A stretch of 64,000 nucleotides of DNA, taken from positions 496,001-560,000 of the forward strand of contig NW_025945881.1 of NCBI RefSeq assembly GCF_000764305.2. The letters run 5' to 3'. Below are positions 11,570-22,856 of this stretch, in pieces. Each line of letters begins with the position of its first letter. Position 1 is the stretch's first letter. The translations under genes were made by a program, and so were the position numbers. Below the pieces are notes generated by a model, which saw only the letters and a program-made list of their open reading frames with translations, did not search any database and had not been told where the DNA came from. The stretch is from Hyalella azteca (lineage: Eukaryota > Arthropoda > Malacostraca > Amphipoda > Hyalellidae).

Positions 11570-12150
11570 TTCACAGTGTGGAAAGGCAGCGTAAATTGTT
11601 AAGTGTGGAATGTAAACTGTTATTGTGGAGCGTAGAATGTTATTGAAGGTTTTGAAATGTTATTGAGTGTGAACCGTTATTGTTCAGAGCGGATTCTAAA
11701 CTGTTACTATATCTAGAGCATGGACTTCTATTGGTCATACTCAATATGGAATATTATTACTTAATAAAAAATCAGGAATTTTCACTTTAATAATGGCCAT
11801 TATTCAATTTTCGTTTAGAACTTTCCGTTTTCGTTCATACTCTTCCGGACTTTAGGTTTTCATCATTACAATCTTTAGTTCATCCATGTTAAGAGACAGG
11901 CTGGCGAGAGCTACACGGCACGACGCATCATACATACCCGTTCTTGAAATATATGTGTGAAAACTCAGTGCTGTATATAAACTGACCCAGCTGTATGACA
12001 GTGAGTTACACGAGTCACGTCGGTCTTAGTGAACTGTTACTTTGTGGCATTGAATGTTATCGCTAAACGTAAACTGTTATTGTTGAGCGTGTCCTATTAT
12101 TATGCTTTTAAACTGCCACAGTACAGTGCAAGGTGCTGATTGTTATTGTA
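11570..12150. repeat. Degenerate repeats around GTAAACTGTTATTG
   Basis: Variants of GGAATGTAAACTGTTATTG, GAATGTTATTG and GAACCGTTATTG recur at roughly 25-30 bp through 11570-11730 and again at about 12030-12110 (CGTAAACTGTTATTGTTGAG). This is an eroded minisatellite interrupted by about 300 bp of other sequence. Confidence 0.5.
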
Positions 12151-13746
12151 GGTTCATAGCTCTGGATTAACTTTTCCAATTGCACTTTAGAGTGCTAAAA
12201 AAGGAAGTATATGGTATAGGTGTTAACAATGAAGCATGTGGTTTAATTTTAGAGTAGAACTGTGAGTAATCAAAGAGTATGGATTATAAAATGTCTCGCA
12301 AGTTAGCAGCGATTTCCTAAACAGTGACGACTCAAAATTTTAAAGTAGTCATCACATGCTTTAGAGTGATGCTTTCAACAGTTACTTCATGTAAAAAAAT
12401 TCATTTTTCAGAGTTTGGATATAACCAAGGGTGGGAACCATGCCAATTCCTCCATTCCAACCTATCAAGTTTGAAGCCATTTAATAAAAACGAAAAAAAA
12501 AATCAGAAGCTAAAATCTGCTAATATCCCGCATTCAAACGTAAACTGGCACAAAATAGTGTGAAAACGAAGCCAGAAGCTTCGAAAGGAACGCCTTTTCT
12601 CAGGTACAAGACGAGCCTCATTAGCAATGATTGCTCCCTCTCACGAAATTTTTTATCTCCCCAAATTAGAAGTCAACTCCGCAGCGAGATTCTGAGGAAA
12701 ATTTGACCTTATTTTGATCTGGAGATTAATCTTCAAAGATTTCTTTGCGCCGTAAATATCCTCGAAATAGGGAATTTTACGGGCTCGGGGAATTTCCGCT
12801 TCAAGATTGCTGGATATTCGTTATATTTCAATTTTAGATGCCGGTGGGCAAAATTTCATGCTTTTTAATTTTTTAAGCGACTTTTTGTGGGGAATCCTGG
12901 TTATTAATACAAAATTTCACAGATAAAATTCTTATTTATCAAACGATTTTTGTTTTCCTGTCACAATCAAACTCGCATTAATTACGATGAGATACGCTGC
13001 CAGAATAACCCGCTTCCTTGAGCAGGATCGTGTGAACTCAAAAGAAATAACTAAATCTGTCATCCTGTTCAAATATTGACACACTCTCTGCATGTATCAC
13101 AGATGCGGTCCTTTTGCCAGTTCGCAGTGCATCGATATTTGGACAGAGACTCTAAGTCCACTGAGCACTGAGTGAATTGCAGCAGTAGGTTAGGCCGCAG
13201 CTTAACTTACATCGCCAATTACGTTGAAAAAAGTTGAATTTACGTTGATTAAATCTAGCAACGTTCAATTCATGCTTGAACTCATGATTCAAGGCTATCT
13301 AAGGTGCAGATGGTGTCTTGCCTGCTCTGACAGTTGACAGATTAACTCCTCTGCGGCCGCCGAAAGTCCAGTGCTGATGCATTGTAAGCGTGTATTGTTA
13401 CTAAAAATGTTTGAACATCGTAAGCTAATTCTTTTCAAATGAACATTTTTTTCAAATTTGCGGAGGCCTCTGAAGACCAGTCCAATGCGGCCCCTCAAAT
13501 GAACTTGATTAGCGGAAATTGTTAGATCTATTTTACGATTTTATATTTTCCATAATAAATGTAAAATGGCATATTTCGTTAATAATAAAAAAGTTGACTG
13601 ATAATCTTCTAATGACGGCAAGCGTTTCATACCTTCTATATTTTGTTCAAATTGTTCAAATAGGAGGTAAATGCATCTTCAATGGCGTAAGTTTTGAAAA
13701 GGGTAATTGATATACAATTTATTTCCAAGCAAGAATTAAAAAAAAA
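12151..13746. other. Unassigned AT-rich stretch
   Basis: Short open frames at 12324-12563 (+), 13295-13498 (-) and 13519-13710 (+) show no domains. No repeat found. Confidence 0.5.
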
Positions 13747-13887
13747 ATATAACTCAGTACTCACTGCAGTGAGTGACAGAGAGCGCATTTTCTCGTCGAC
13801 GAAAACTTGAGGTCAGGGACGGACAGACAGACGGACATGGCGAGCACAATAGTGCATTTTTTTCATAAATGAGAAAATGCGCTAAAA
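13747..13887 (+). mobile_element. Element A, copy 2
   Basis: Same order as copy 1: ATATAACTCAGT, the ACTCACTGCAGTGAGT palindrome, AGAGAGCGCATTTTC, a short (GGAC)n tract, GGCGAGCACAATAGTGC and GAGAAAATGCGCTAAAA. The microsatellite is much shorter than in copies 1 and 3. The element sits in a long A-run on its left and runs straight into a degenerate array on its right. Confidence 0.85.
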
Positions 13888-14195
13888 GGATTTCTCTGAA
13901 AAATAAAGATTTACCTTATAAGTAAAGATTTTCCGGAAAATTAAAAATTTTTCTGAAAAATAAAGATTTTCCTGAAAATAAAGATTTTCATGAAAAATGA
14001 AGAATTTCCTGATAAATAAAGATTTCCTGAAAAAATAAAGATATTCCTAAGAATAAAGATTTTCCCGAAAATTGAACATTTTCCTGAATATAAAAATTTT
14101 CCTCAAAAATGAAGACTTACCTGAAAAAATTTTCCTGAAAAATAAAAATTTTCTTGATAAATAAAGATATTCCTGAAAAATAATAATTTTCCTAC
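13888..14195. repeat. 19-20-bp degenerate array of GATTTTCCTGAAAAATAAA
   Basis: Units of the type AAAGATTTTCCTGAAAAATA recur about every 19-20 bp with many substitutions and one-base length changes. It starts directly at the end of element A, so the insertion either hit an existing array or marks its edge. Confidence 0.8.
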
Positions 14196-16058
14196 AAGCA
14201 TGCTTCTTCTTAGGATTATAAACCGATTTTATGAAAATGCACAAAAAATATGCTAGTTTCTAAACGGAAAAATATTCCCAAAAGAGACTGGCACTGCGAG
14301 GATTAAAAAGAATTTAAGCTCCTTAGTTTCCGCTGGAATTCACTGGGAAGATTTCGATGCTGCTTAATTTTGTCTAGTTCCTTGATTAATTCTTGAAGTT
14401 TAGACATTCCATCAAGTTGATGATACAAGTTAAGCTATCACAGTTAGAGTGCGAGGGCTTAGAAAATCTCATGACCTTACATCAATTATTATTGCATCAA
14501 TCTTCACATAACTACAAATATATTGTAATAATTTGTCAGATAATCCTTTTAACTCGATTTTCATCATGCAATGTGTCTGAAGCTTTGATTATTTTGAAAT
14601 CTATTTAATCGCATATTATCAATAAACCCACTAGCATAGGCTAAGTTCAAACGAAATCTCACTCATCAATGTTATGTTAAATTAATCATACAACGCCTGC
14701 CCTCCTTGCCAGAATTGGGCTGTGTGAAAACTACTACCTGACCTGTGAAAAAACTGTGAAAACTACTTCTATATTGCTGAAAGAGTGAAGTAGGACCTAT
14801 CCATTTTCTTATTATTGTTCATTTCTGAATACGATTTGATAAAGACGTTACAAGGTTTATCTTCAACATCAACATCAACATCAACACGATGGTTTGTCTT
14901 CAGTAACATGGTTTGTTACCAACACCATGACTTGTCATCAACATAAGTTATTACGAAATACGCGCTGCTTTACACTATAGTATACGAACAACGGTCATTA
15001 CTGAGGCCCGGTGTGTTGTGGCTGGCGTGGCGACGCTGGTTGGGTTTCTCCAGCAAGGCACGGCGTAGCCAGGTTTCGCAGCGCTAATTGAACGCGATTG
15101 AATTTGCGACAAGGAAGTGTTCACTTGCAAGGATATTGCCTGCAGCAACAGACTCGGAGTGACTGGAGCAATGCAGATGTCATGGCACATATTCCATTTG
15201 CTGTTCAACAAAACAACGATGTTAACAACATCTCATGCACTTTCCGTTGATTGGAAACCCGAAATGTGGACGCCATTGCCTATTTTCTCATCAATACAAT
15301 GATGGAAGCAATACTTAAGCATGAATTATATTATTGATTGTGTTCGTTGGAGGACCAATTATGGGTAAAGAAAATAGATAAATTAGCAGTAAATTGAGTT
15401 TAGGAGAGAAAAAATATCAAAAAAGTAATCTTCGAACGAAAAATAAAAATATGTTTATAATTGAAATTAGACGTGAATTCTCAAGTCTGGGAATATTCCA
15501 TGTTACCACAAATGTTCAGAACAGAAAATTTTCAAACATCCACAATTTGAAATAGAAATACAAAAACGTCGAAATATTTTACGCCGTCACATCTTTTATG
15601 CAATTCTATGTGAAGTAGCGAGCCGTGAGAAATTTCTGCCATTTTTCCACCTTCATTGGGAAGAAAGGTAAATTACTGAACGCCATGCTCGACGTCGGTC
15701 TTAGGACCCAAGGCATTGTAGGACATTATTCAAATTTATGCTGATTATTCGGAATCTCGACGACAAAAGTTGTACCCAGAAGAGTTGGCGAGACGCGTTG
15801 TTCGCCACGCGAACGAGCCCAGTGTTCCTTCGAGCGCGAGACTCGCAACGACCGGATTGTATTGCGTTCAAATTGACGCATTTTACTTGTGTCTTCGATG
15901 CTAATTTTTCGTGAATCGCTGGGCTAGATTGAATTTTAACAAATTCTAAGCGACAATCAGTTGTCAACGATACATTTAGCTACATGCCATACTATGATAT
16001 TCGAGTATATTTCGTAGCCATAAAACGCTGCAATACTAGTAACTAAGAATCATCTCTA
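14196..16058. other. Unassigned stretch with a small CAT/CAA-rich patch
   Basis: At 14863-14950 there is CAACATCAACATCAACATC followed by three degenerate copies of a motif like ATGGTTTGTCTTCA. About 15000-15300 and 15690-15970 are somewhat GC-richer but hold no frame I can assign. Confidence 0.45.
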
Positions 16059-16175
16059 CACTCTACAATTTTACTCTAGAGAGTAGATTTCTCTAGAGAG
16101 AGTAGAGTACTCTCTAGAGAGTAGAGTACTCTAGAGAGTAGAATTGTAGAGTTGCACTCTACAATTTTACAATTA
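16059..16175. repeat. Nested palindromes of CTCTAGAGAG
   Basis: Outer arms ACTCTACAATTTTACTCTAG (from 16059) and CTCTAGAGAGTAGAATTG (from about 16130) are inverted copies. Between them the palindromic TACTCTCTAGAGAGTA and TCTCTAGAGA units repeat. A further GCACTCTACAATTTTAC follows at 16155. The segment can fold in several alternative ways. Confidence 0.75.
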
Positions 16176-17599
16176 CAATAGTAAAAGTTTCCCTGTTCAC
16201 CAAATTACTTCAAGCCACAAGCCGAATGAAATTTAGAGCCGGGCGCGACTCTGGTATATGTAACTCGTAGGACTCGGGGAGCACGTAAATCAGCTTTTCT
16301 ATGCCGGCTTTTTGGTCAACATTCCGATCCCTAGTCAGACCGCTACGAGAGTCTGGTTCCGACTATGGCGGCCACTCAGGGGTTCGTATGGGGTTCGTCC
16401 CAGTGGCAGCTATGACCGAGCCTGCAAATGTGAAAAAATCATGCTCCTCTTCTATCCACAATGAGAGAAAGGGAGGGGCAATCCAATTGATACATGATTT
16501 ATTATCAATGCCTGTTTCTGTAAGTCGCTGAATACAAAGTGCACACTTAGAAAACGCAGAATTGTGGGTAATAATGCTAATATAAAAAAACATTTTTCTT
16601 TCACAACCGGAGAAATAGTGCAAGAAGTTATCGACAATCGACTAATTGTAAACCAAACAATAACAGTTTTGCGCAATCCCTGTTATAATGAACATTGCCA
16701 CATCGATATCTACCAAAACACTAGGAAATGGACCAACACTTATTAAACGACGATGCTATTGGCATTTGATTATATTAACTGATAACGGGTTTCACTTTAT
16801 GCAACCTCAAGCATTTACATAGAAGACATACCAACATACAGTTGCGTACACATCCAGCACAGCAGTGAACTCGACATTTATAAACGCGAATTTGTTGGGA
16901 CTTTATATTACATTCACCTCATCTGCAGTCCGGTGCACGAACGACGCGTCACTTCCAAGACTCGACCTCGGTCTGGAAGATCTATGGTCAGAGCCTCATC
17001 GCAGCGCGGTACGACGACACGGATACTATTCAAGAATTTTTTATTCTTTCAAACAAATACAATGAATAATCAATACAATTTTCCTCTCTTGACTATGCAG
17101 AAGATAATTTTATAGTTTATTAAAGAAAATTTTTTTTTTTAAGATATATACAGTTAAAGAGATATCATTTCCGAATATTGATGAGCCATCCACTGCATCA
17201 GCTGGTTATTCGCTGCTGTGAAAGCTTTGCTTAGATTATTGTAGTTAATCGCGATTTTTGGGTAGCAATAAAAACACTATTTTCACAATGAAAGAAATTG
17301 AGAGAGAATTCGCCCAGACTGTGATATACGAGAGATTTCCAGAAGAAATTTTCTAAACTCAAAATTTTTCCTACCTAACACGAGGTACCAGGCAATGATA
17401 ATAGTTGTCACACGCCGCCATCCCGCTACCAGTATCCCACTATTAAATTCTAACTGTATATTCACTAGATTCGCTTATATTAGATCATTAAGGAGAAAGC
17501 GATTCATCTTAGAAGTTTATGTGATTGTTTAAATCGCAAATTTAAATAATCGAGAATTAATTCTGACGAAGCACGACTCTTCAAAACAAACACACACGT
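16176..17599. other. Unassigned stretch with a possible SINE relic
   Basis: On the minus strand about 16935-17015, a B-box-like AGGTCGAGTCTTGG and an upstream GCGCTGCGATGAGGCTCTG recall a tRNA-derived head, but the boxes are poor matches. No gene recognised in 16300-17100 despite several open frames that overlap on both strands. Confidence 0.3.
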
Positions 17600-18735
17600 A
17601 CCCACGTATGCGAACGGGCACAGACTGGATTCTTGCATATAAGCAGTTTTGCAGGTGCTAACAAGCTGTCGCGTGAACGTCCGGGAGGCTCCTGCCCACT
17701 GCCTTCCGCTCTAGGCAGCTTGCAGGCGCGGTAGACTTGGCCAAGCCAACTCTTGCCATAATACTCTCAGGAGACATAGGGTCGGCAAGGCAATTCAAGC
17801 TAGTTACTAATGTCAACTGGGTGGCCAACCTGACCCAGAATAACTCTAACTCAACCATGGAGAGTCTGCCACGTAGGCTGAAGCATACCCCAAATTTTGT
17901 TAGGGTCATAATCTCCCGACACACCAAAATACAACCAGTCACTATTTCTTAACACAAGTAAATGCAACAAAACACAATCTCTCGATACAAGTAAATCCAA
18001 CCAGTCAACATCGTCACCATCTCACGATGCCGTATTTATGGTCGCGCACATGGCGATGATGCGGCCAAGCGCGCCCATTGTTTTCCGATAAGCCGATATT
18101 CAATTACTGGCAAAATTAGTTTCTTTTGGTGACGGAGGCGAAGAAAGTCCACAGAATCAACGGTAATCAAGTAGCAACATCAAACATCACGAAAAAACAG
18201 CCGTATGAAAAAATCTTTTTCTTTCGTCCGAATCGAAATTCTGACGTTGGAGGATTCCATGCTCCCGAGGATTCTTTTTTTTTGTGATTCATGCGTAAGG
18301 AGAAAGGATGGAGTGCTACACTAAAAGTTCACTTCCGAAATCAATTTAAGCTGAAAAATTCGTATGAACTGATTTCAATCGCTGGTTTCGTGCTTTTATT
18401 CGAACGAAATCGTTCGAATCATTTATCGTTGTTTACAAGATTGTTTCTTCATTTCCCGAATCGATTTGGAATTACAAAAAAAAACACACTAAAATTATCA
18501 GTTTCAAAAATAAACCAGAAAAAGTCTTGTCACAATTTACATGAAATGCAATTTTTGACATTATTTGGAATATTTAAGTTCTGTAATTAACTGCGTAGAA
18601 TTGTTCATGCAAAATGTTTTGTCGGTTAAGAGAATTCCGCACCATTTAAATTGTTCATGTATTTCATTCAGAACAAAAATTCTGTCATCAGGCAGTAACG
18701 AAACGAGTCACCACAAGCTTCGTTAGACGTACGTA

Positions 18736-18891
18736 CCTGGGCCTATACTTTCAAAAAAAGTTAAGAGATCGAAGTTCATCAGCCCATCATTGACGGCCTT
18801 TCAAGCAAAATCCACCAATCATAGACAAGAAAAAAGAAAAAGAGCGTAAGTACTTACGTTCACTTAGCGAGGTTTGACAGTATGGCCCCAG
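18736..18891. mobile_element. Element M, solo copy (MITE-like, about 156 bp)
   Basis: Begins CCTGGGCCTATACTTTCAAA and ends GTATGGCCCCAG. The end reverse-complements to CTGGGGCCATAC, giving terminal inverted repeats of about 20 bp with mismatches. Inside lies the palindrome GCGTAAGTACTTACG. No coding capacity. The copy at 21482-22112 has a matching empty site in a paralogue, which shows that this family moves as a unit. Confidence 0.8.
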
Positions 18892-18955
18892 ATCCAAAAT
18901 ACAGCGTATTGCAATATTCATCGCAGATTCGAGTCCCACTACCGTGCGTAACTTT
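18880..18955 (+). mobile_element. tRNA-derived SINE-like head in block C1
   Basis: TGGCCCCAGAT (18883-18893) resembles an A box, and GATTCGAGTCC (18926-18936), followed by CACTACCGTGCG, is a good B box with the CCCAC-type continuation common in SINEs. The 32-bp gap between boxes is that of tRNA genes. The A box overlaps the terminal repeat of M, so the true SINE start may have been lost. Copy C2 has the same arrangement at about 24114-24190. Confidence 0.5.
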
Positions 18956-18989
18956 CATAACTTCTCGTTCACGGCTGCCAAACAAATTC

Positions 18990-20410
18990 CCCATTTGTTG
19001 AGGAACGTTGCAATACGCAGAACTGAATAGTTGCTAATCCGAAAAATCATATTCAACTTATAGATGATAGCTTGGTATAAATAAAAATGCATGTTTAATA
19101 GAAGTTCTTAAGGTTTTAACAAAGGATTATTCTATATCTCTCACGCAGAAAAGACACAGGCAGAAAATTTTTATAATTTCAAAGAATCTAAATAACTTCT
19201 GAGACTGAACAGTCACACTAAAGTCTAAACTATGTCTGTCCAATCATGAATCCAGGCCAATCAGAGTGAGTATTCAGTGGTGAAACGCAACAGGTTTTTT
19301 CGCCGATGCTCGTGTGAGTGCCCATATAAATCTGGCGTCATTTAACAGCGAGTGACCTCGTTGCCTCAATGCACAAAATATCCACGATCGTTGCTATCAC
19401 CAAATGCCGGCGGAAGTATTTGGATCTAAATTTTATAGGAAACTCGACCACATATCGCCAATTTAATTGATAACTGATGACAAAGTGAATATTCGTATCT
19501 CATTTTGGGTGCATTAACTTTCACTAACTATTAAATAATACAGAAAAAGCTGGTATTGTAGCAACGAGAAGAACTAAAATGAATACTTTGTCATCATTCC
19601 TGCAATCATTTCCTTTTCTGGTTTTCAAGATTAATTTATTTCACAGTGATTTGATTTACTTTAAGATTTAAATTTAAGATTAATTTATTTCACAATTAAT
19701 TTCAATTAATTATATTTACTTTGCCCTCTAGATTCCAAAGGTTTCCAACTATTTTGGAAACCTTTTGAATCTCGAATCATGGACTGACGATCGAGTTCAG
19801 CAGAGCAAGTTGATGGTGAAAAATCCTCGTTAATGGCAGGTTGTTGATCGTTTTCAACGGTCTTTTAATGCCAAAAAATTTTCACCGATAATCGCGCATG
19901 ACTCGACGGCGCACGAGTGAAAATGTGCCTCGATATGAACGACGCAGCATTCTATTGGCCCACGTTCATCATCACCAAGCTCGCCCTTAAATCACAGGCA
20001 TAGCAGCCGGGATTTTTGATTGGTTCGGTCGCACCAGAGCGCTTTTTTGGAGTTTAAAATTCATCCAAAACTAACAGACTTTCACTGTGATAAAATTTAC
20101 ATCTGGGACATGAAAAGTTCTCCATATTCATGATAGAATTTGAAACTAAAAAATTCATCGAAGTCAGAACTACACAGGAGGGGCCGTACTATCAAGTTCA
20201 TAACCGATTTTTCGTCTGTAATTGGTTGGTTAAGCAAGAAAAGCCGTCCGTGATTTATTTACAAAGCTACGAGCCCGTACGGGTTCGTATTTGTGATAGT
20301 ACGGCACTTGATTCTCATCATCAAAACCGAGTCTGCGGAGGATCAGAAGAGACGAGTTTCCACAGCGTCACGGCGACGCTTCAAGATGGCAGAGTAGTTC
20401 AGGCTACAAT
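18990..20410. other. Segment between block C1 and the TTATA tract
   Basis: Has a short inverted repeat at 19731-19771 (GATTCCAAAGGTTTCCA with TGGAAACCTTTTGAATC, 7-nt loop, one mismatch). Two copies of AGATTAATTTATTTCACA lie at about 19630 and 19678. A 128-codon open frame (20130-20516) begins here and runs into the TTATA tract, but has no recognisable domain. Confidence 0.5.
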
Positions 20411-20505
20411 TTATATTATATTATATTATATTATATTATATTATATTATATTATATTATATTATATTATATTATATTATATTATATTATATTATATTATA
20501 TTATA
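20411..20505. repeat. (TTATA)19 microsatellite
   Basis: Nineteen uninterrupted TTATA units, 95 bp. The purity suggests either recent expansion or a length set by the assembler. Confidence 0.97.
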
Positions 20506-20897
20506 CTAAAATATAATATAATACACCCTTATTAGACGCGGGACATGAAAGCTCATATTCAACTCAAGTTACGATATGTGAAAAAAGTTATTTGTCGCTA
20601 AAATTAAGTCTATATGTGCCACTCAGTTTCTGATCAATAGCTGCTATAACTGTGGAATAGATTCTGGTATTTGTATAATATATAATGATATGATATGTTG
20701 CTTTATGGTAAATGATTTATTTAACACATAGATATCGATGTGTGTATTATAAGTATGCTTATTAATTTAGAAAATATCTGTTTATTTTTCAAAGTTTGTA
20801 TTTTAGATAATTATAGCAGGTGAGTAATATTTACCTTTTCGATGTTACTTGTATTCTTAATGCAATTGTAATATCGGTAATGTAATTGTTATTGTAA

Positions 20898-21183
20898 ATA
20901 ATGTATCATTTTTAGATAATGTATCACATCTAGATATTGTATCACTTCTAGATAATGTATCACTTCTAGATAATGTATCAACTTCTAGAACAACTTCTAG
21001 ATAATGTATCACATCTAGATAATGTATCAACTTCTAGAACAACTTCTAGATAATGTATCACATTTAGATGATGTATCAACTTCTAGAATAACTTCTAGAT
21101 AATGTATCACATCTAGATAATGTATCAACTTTTAGAACAACTTCTAGATACTGTATCAACTTCTAGATAATGTATCACATCTA
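20898..21183. repeat. TCTAGATAATGTATCAC array
   Basis: Units of TCTAGATAATGTATCACA (19-20 bp) alternate with shorter TTCTAGAACAACT pieces, giving composite units of about 50 bp repeated several times. The array runs directly into block D1, whose first bases (GACTGTATCACTTGG) still resemble an array unit. Confidence 0.85.
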
Positions 21184-21481
21184 GACTGTATCACTTGGAA
21201 CTTAAAGTCGTACGTACATTCAAAACTTAAGTTCCTCCAAAATTTTTGTGATTCACTTCGTTTACTTCTTGGTCGTCATAAAGTTGAACATTAAAGCTAA
21301 CTGCGTTTCTGCCTATTCACCTACTGCTTATTCATACTATTAACATTATTTATATTTATTTACATTACTAATATTCCTGTTTTTTCACCTTCAAAATGTA
21401 ATTCCGACAGAAGAGAGAACAATTATGCCGTCATAGAATTCAGCCTGCTGCTGGAATGAAAGTTCGTAAATTGGTTGCCTG

Positions 21482-21987
21482 CCAGGGCCCATACTTTCAA
21501 AAAAGTTAAGAGATCGTAAGTTCATCAGCCAATCATTGACGGCCTTTCCAGCAAAATCCAACAATCATAGACAATAATAATATACATTTAAAAATTACTT
21601 TTTATGACAACACTTCTAAAGCATCCAGCGTCTCCAATGTTAAAGATGTACAATGAATTTCCCATTTTATTTTCGAATATCAAAAAAAATTAATTTTTCA
21701 GTTTCTTTTAATTTATATTTTTTTCAAAATTATTTATTCTGTCAATTGATTCATGCATTGCCTCCGCAATTTCAGATAAATTGGTCAGGTAAAAGTGTGT
21801 CAAACATCAGTTATAAGATTTGTAGCTGACAAAATTATTTTTTCAATTTTTTAATATTGGAATTTTTTTAAATAATTCATTTTGTCATTTGATTCTTGCA
21901 TTGTCTCCAACTTTACGCAAGTGTGCAAAATTTCAGATCGATAGGATAAGTAGATGAGTGTTAAATTTTGATTATAAGATTTGTAGC

Positions 21988-22024
<37 letters not shown>

Positions 22025-22112
22025 AACAAGAAGTGAAGTTAAAGAGAAGTGTTGTAAAATAGAGCGTAAGTACTCACGTTCACTTAGCGAATTTTGAATG
22101 TATGGCCCTGGG
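21482..22112. mobile_element. Element M interrupted by element B
   Basis: Left end CCAGGGCCCATACTTTCAA and right end GAATGTATGGCCCTGGG are inverted repeats. Removing the B insert (about 485 bp) leaves about 146 bp, close to the solo M copies (151 and 156 bp). Flanking sequence GCCTGCCAGG and CCAGGACTAAG suggests a short target duplication of about 5 bp (CCAGG). The paralogue D2 has an uninterrupted TTGCCTGCTAGGACTAAG at about 25467-25484. Confidence 0.85.
21576..22060 (+). mobile_element. Element B, copy a (full dimer, nested in M)
   Basis: Order: ATAATATACATTTAAAAATT, left module (TTATTCTGTCAATTGATTC ... GATTTGTAGCTGAC), an A/T-rich linker, right module (GCAAGTGTGCAAAATTTC ... GATTTGTAGCAGAC), a (GACA)n run, AAACAAACAAG, and the end GTGAAGTTAAAGAGAAGTG. 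The two modules are diverged copies of each other, so B is dimeric. No protein is encoded. SINE-like or MITE-like; the class is undecided. Confidence 0.75.
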
Positions 22113-22505
22113 CCAGGACTAAGATTGTGCTAGGAACATCAATCCTCCAATAAAACCTTGCTTCTTCTTTTGTACTTTGGAAGCTGCAGCGAATGCAGTG
22201 TGAAAATCTTCCATATTTTAAAAATCTGTCTCAGCTTTTGTATTAGTGTAATCTTCTTATCACTCACAGGAATAAGTCAGATTTTGTCTTGATAATGATA
22301 TACATTTTTCTCCTGTGTTGGCCATGATGGTTCATTTTGGTTAAATAGAAGGACGTATCAGTCCCACTGCACTTTAGCTCTCTGCTCGTGCTGTGAATAA
22401 GACATTCAATGTGCCAGTATTAGGACAGTATCACCCATTCATTTTTCCGAGTGATTCTTCTACTCGTGTCGGTGCAAGTGAAGATCAGAGGGGGCTTTAT
22501 TAAAA

Positions 22506-22856
22506 ATAATATACGCTTAAAAATTACTTTTTAAAGACAACACTTCTCAAGAATCCAGTGTCTCCAATGTTAAAGATGTAAAATGAATTTCTCATTTTAT
22601 TTTCATATATTAAAAACAATTATTTTTCGATTTTTATTATATAATTTTTTTTCCAAAATTATTTATTCTGTCAATTGATTCATGCATTACCTCCGACTTC
22701 AAACAAGTGTGCAAAATTTCAGATCAATTAGACAGGTAAAAGTGTGTCAAATATCAGTTATAAGATTTGCAGCTGACAAAATTATTTTTCATTTTTTTTT
22801 ATATTGAAATTATTTTTTCAATTTTTATTTTTGAAATTTTTTTCAATTTTTTAAAA
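22506..22856 (+). mobile_element. Element B, copy b (left module only)
   Basis: Starts AATAATATACGCTTAAAAATT and keeps the left module through GATTTGCAGCTGACAAAATT, then stops in the A/T-rich linker where block C2 begins at 22857. It sits exactly between D1 and C2, at the joint of the segmental duplication. Confidence 0.75.

Larger units (their letters stand above)
17600..18989. repeat. Block C, copy 1 of a 1.4-kb duplicated segment
   Basis: Matches 22857-24223 in the same orientation over its whole length, with scattered substitutions and small indels. It starts at ACCCACGTATGCGAACGG. It carries the M element at 18736-18891 and a tRNA-like head beside it at the same places in both copies, so those insertions came before the duplication. 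Plus and minus open frames at 17658-17952 are open in both copies. However, most nucleotide differences change the amino acid in both frames, which argues against selection on a protein. Confidence 0.9.
21184..22508. repeat. Block D, copy 1 (contains the M+B insertion)
   Basis: Matches 25016-25861 in the same orientation once insertions are removed. Shared landmarks are GTATCACTTGGAACTTAAAG, GAATTCAGCCTGCT, GAATGAAAGTTC, TTTGGAAGCTGCAGCGAATG and GTCGGTGCAAGTGAAGATCA. D1 carries element M with nested B at 21482-22112 and lacks element A at about 21381-21386. D2 shows the reverse. No open frame is conserved between the copies. Confidence 0.9.

Noticed and set aside
15108..15302. Plus-strand frame with Cys spacing C-x6-C-x4-C and a Phe before the second Cys, recalling the start of an LDL-receptor class A repeat
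   Set aside because: Only three cysteines fit, the acidic calcium-binding end (Asp-x-x-Asp-Cys) is missing, and a stop lies directly upstream with no acceptor site.
17658..17952. Overlapping 94-codon minus and 71-codon plus frames, both open again in the second copy (22915-23209)
   Set aside because: Conservation follows from the DNA duplication. Eight to nine residue changes in each frame come from almost all of the nucleotide changes, with few silent ones in either frame, so there is no sign of protein-level selection.
20130..20516. 128-codon plus frame
   Set aside because: The last third is the (TTATA)19 tract. The first part shows no family, signal peptide or splice pattern.
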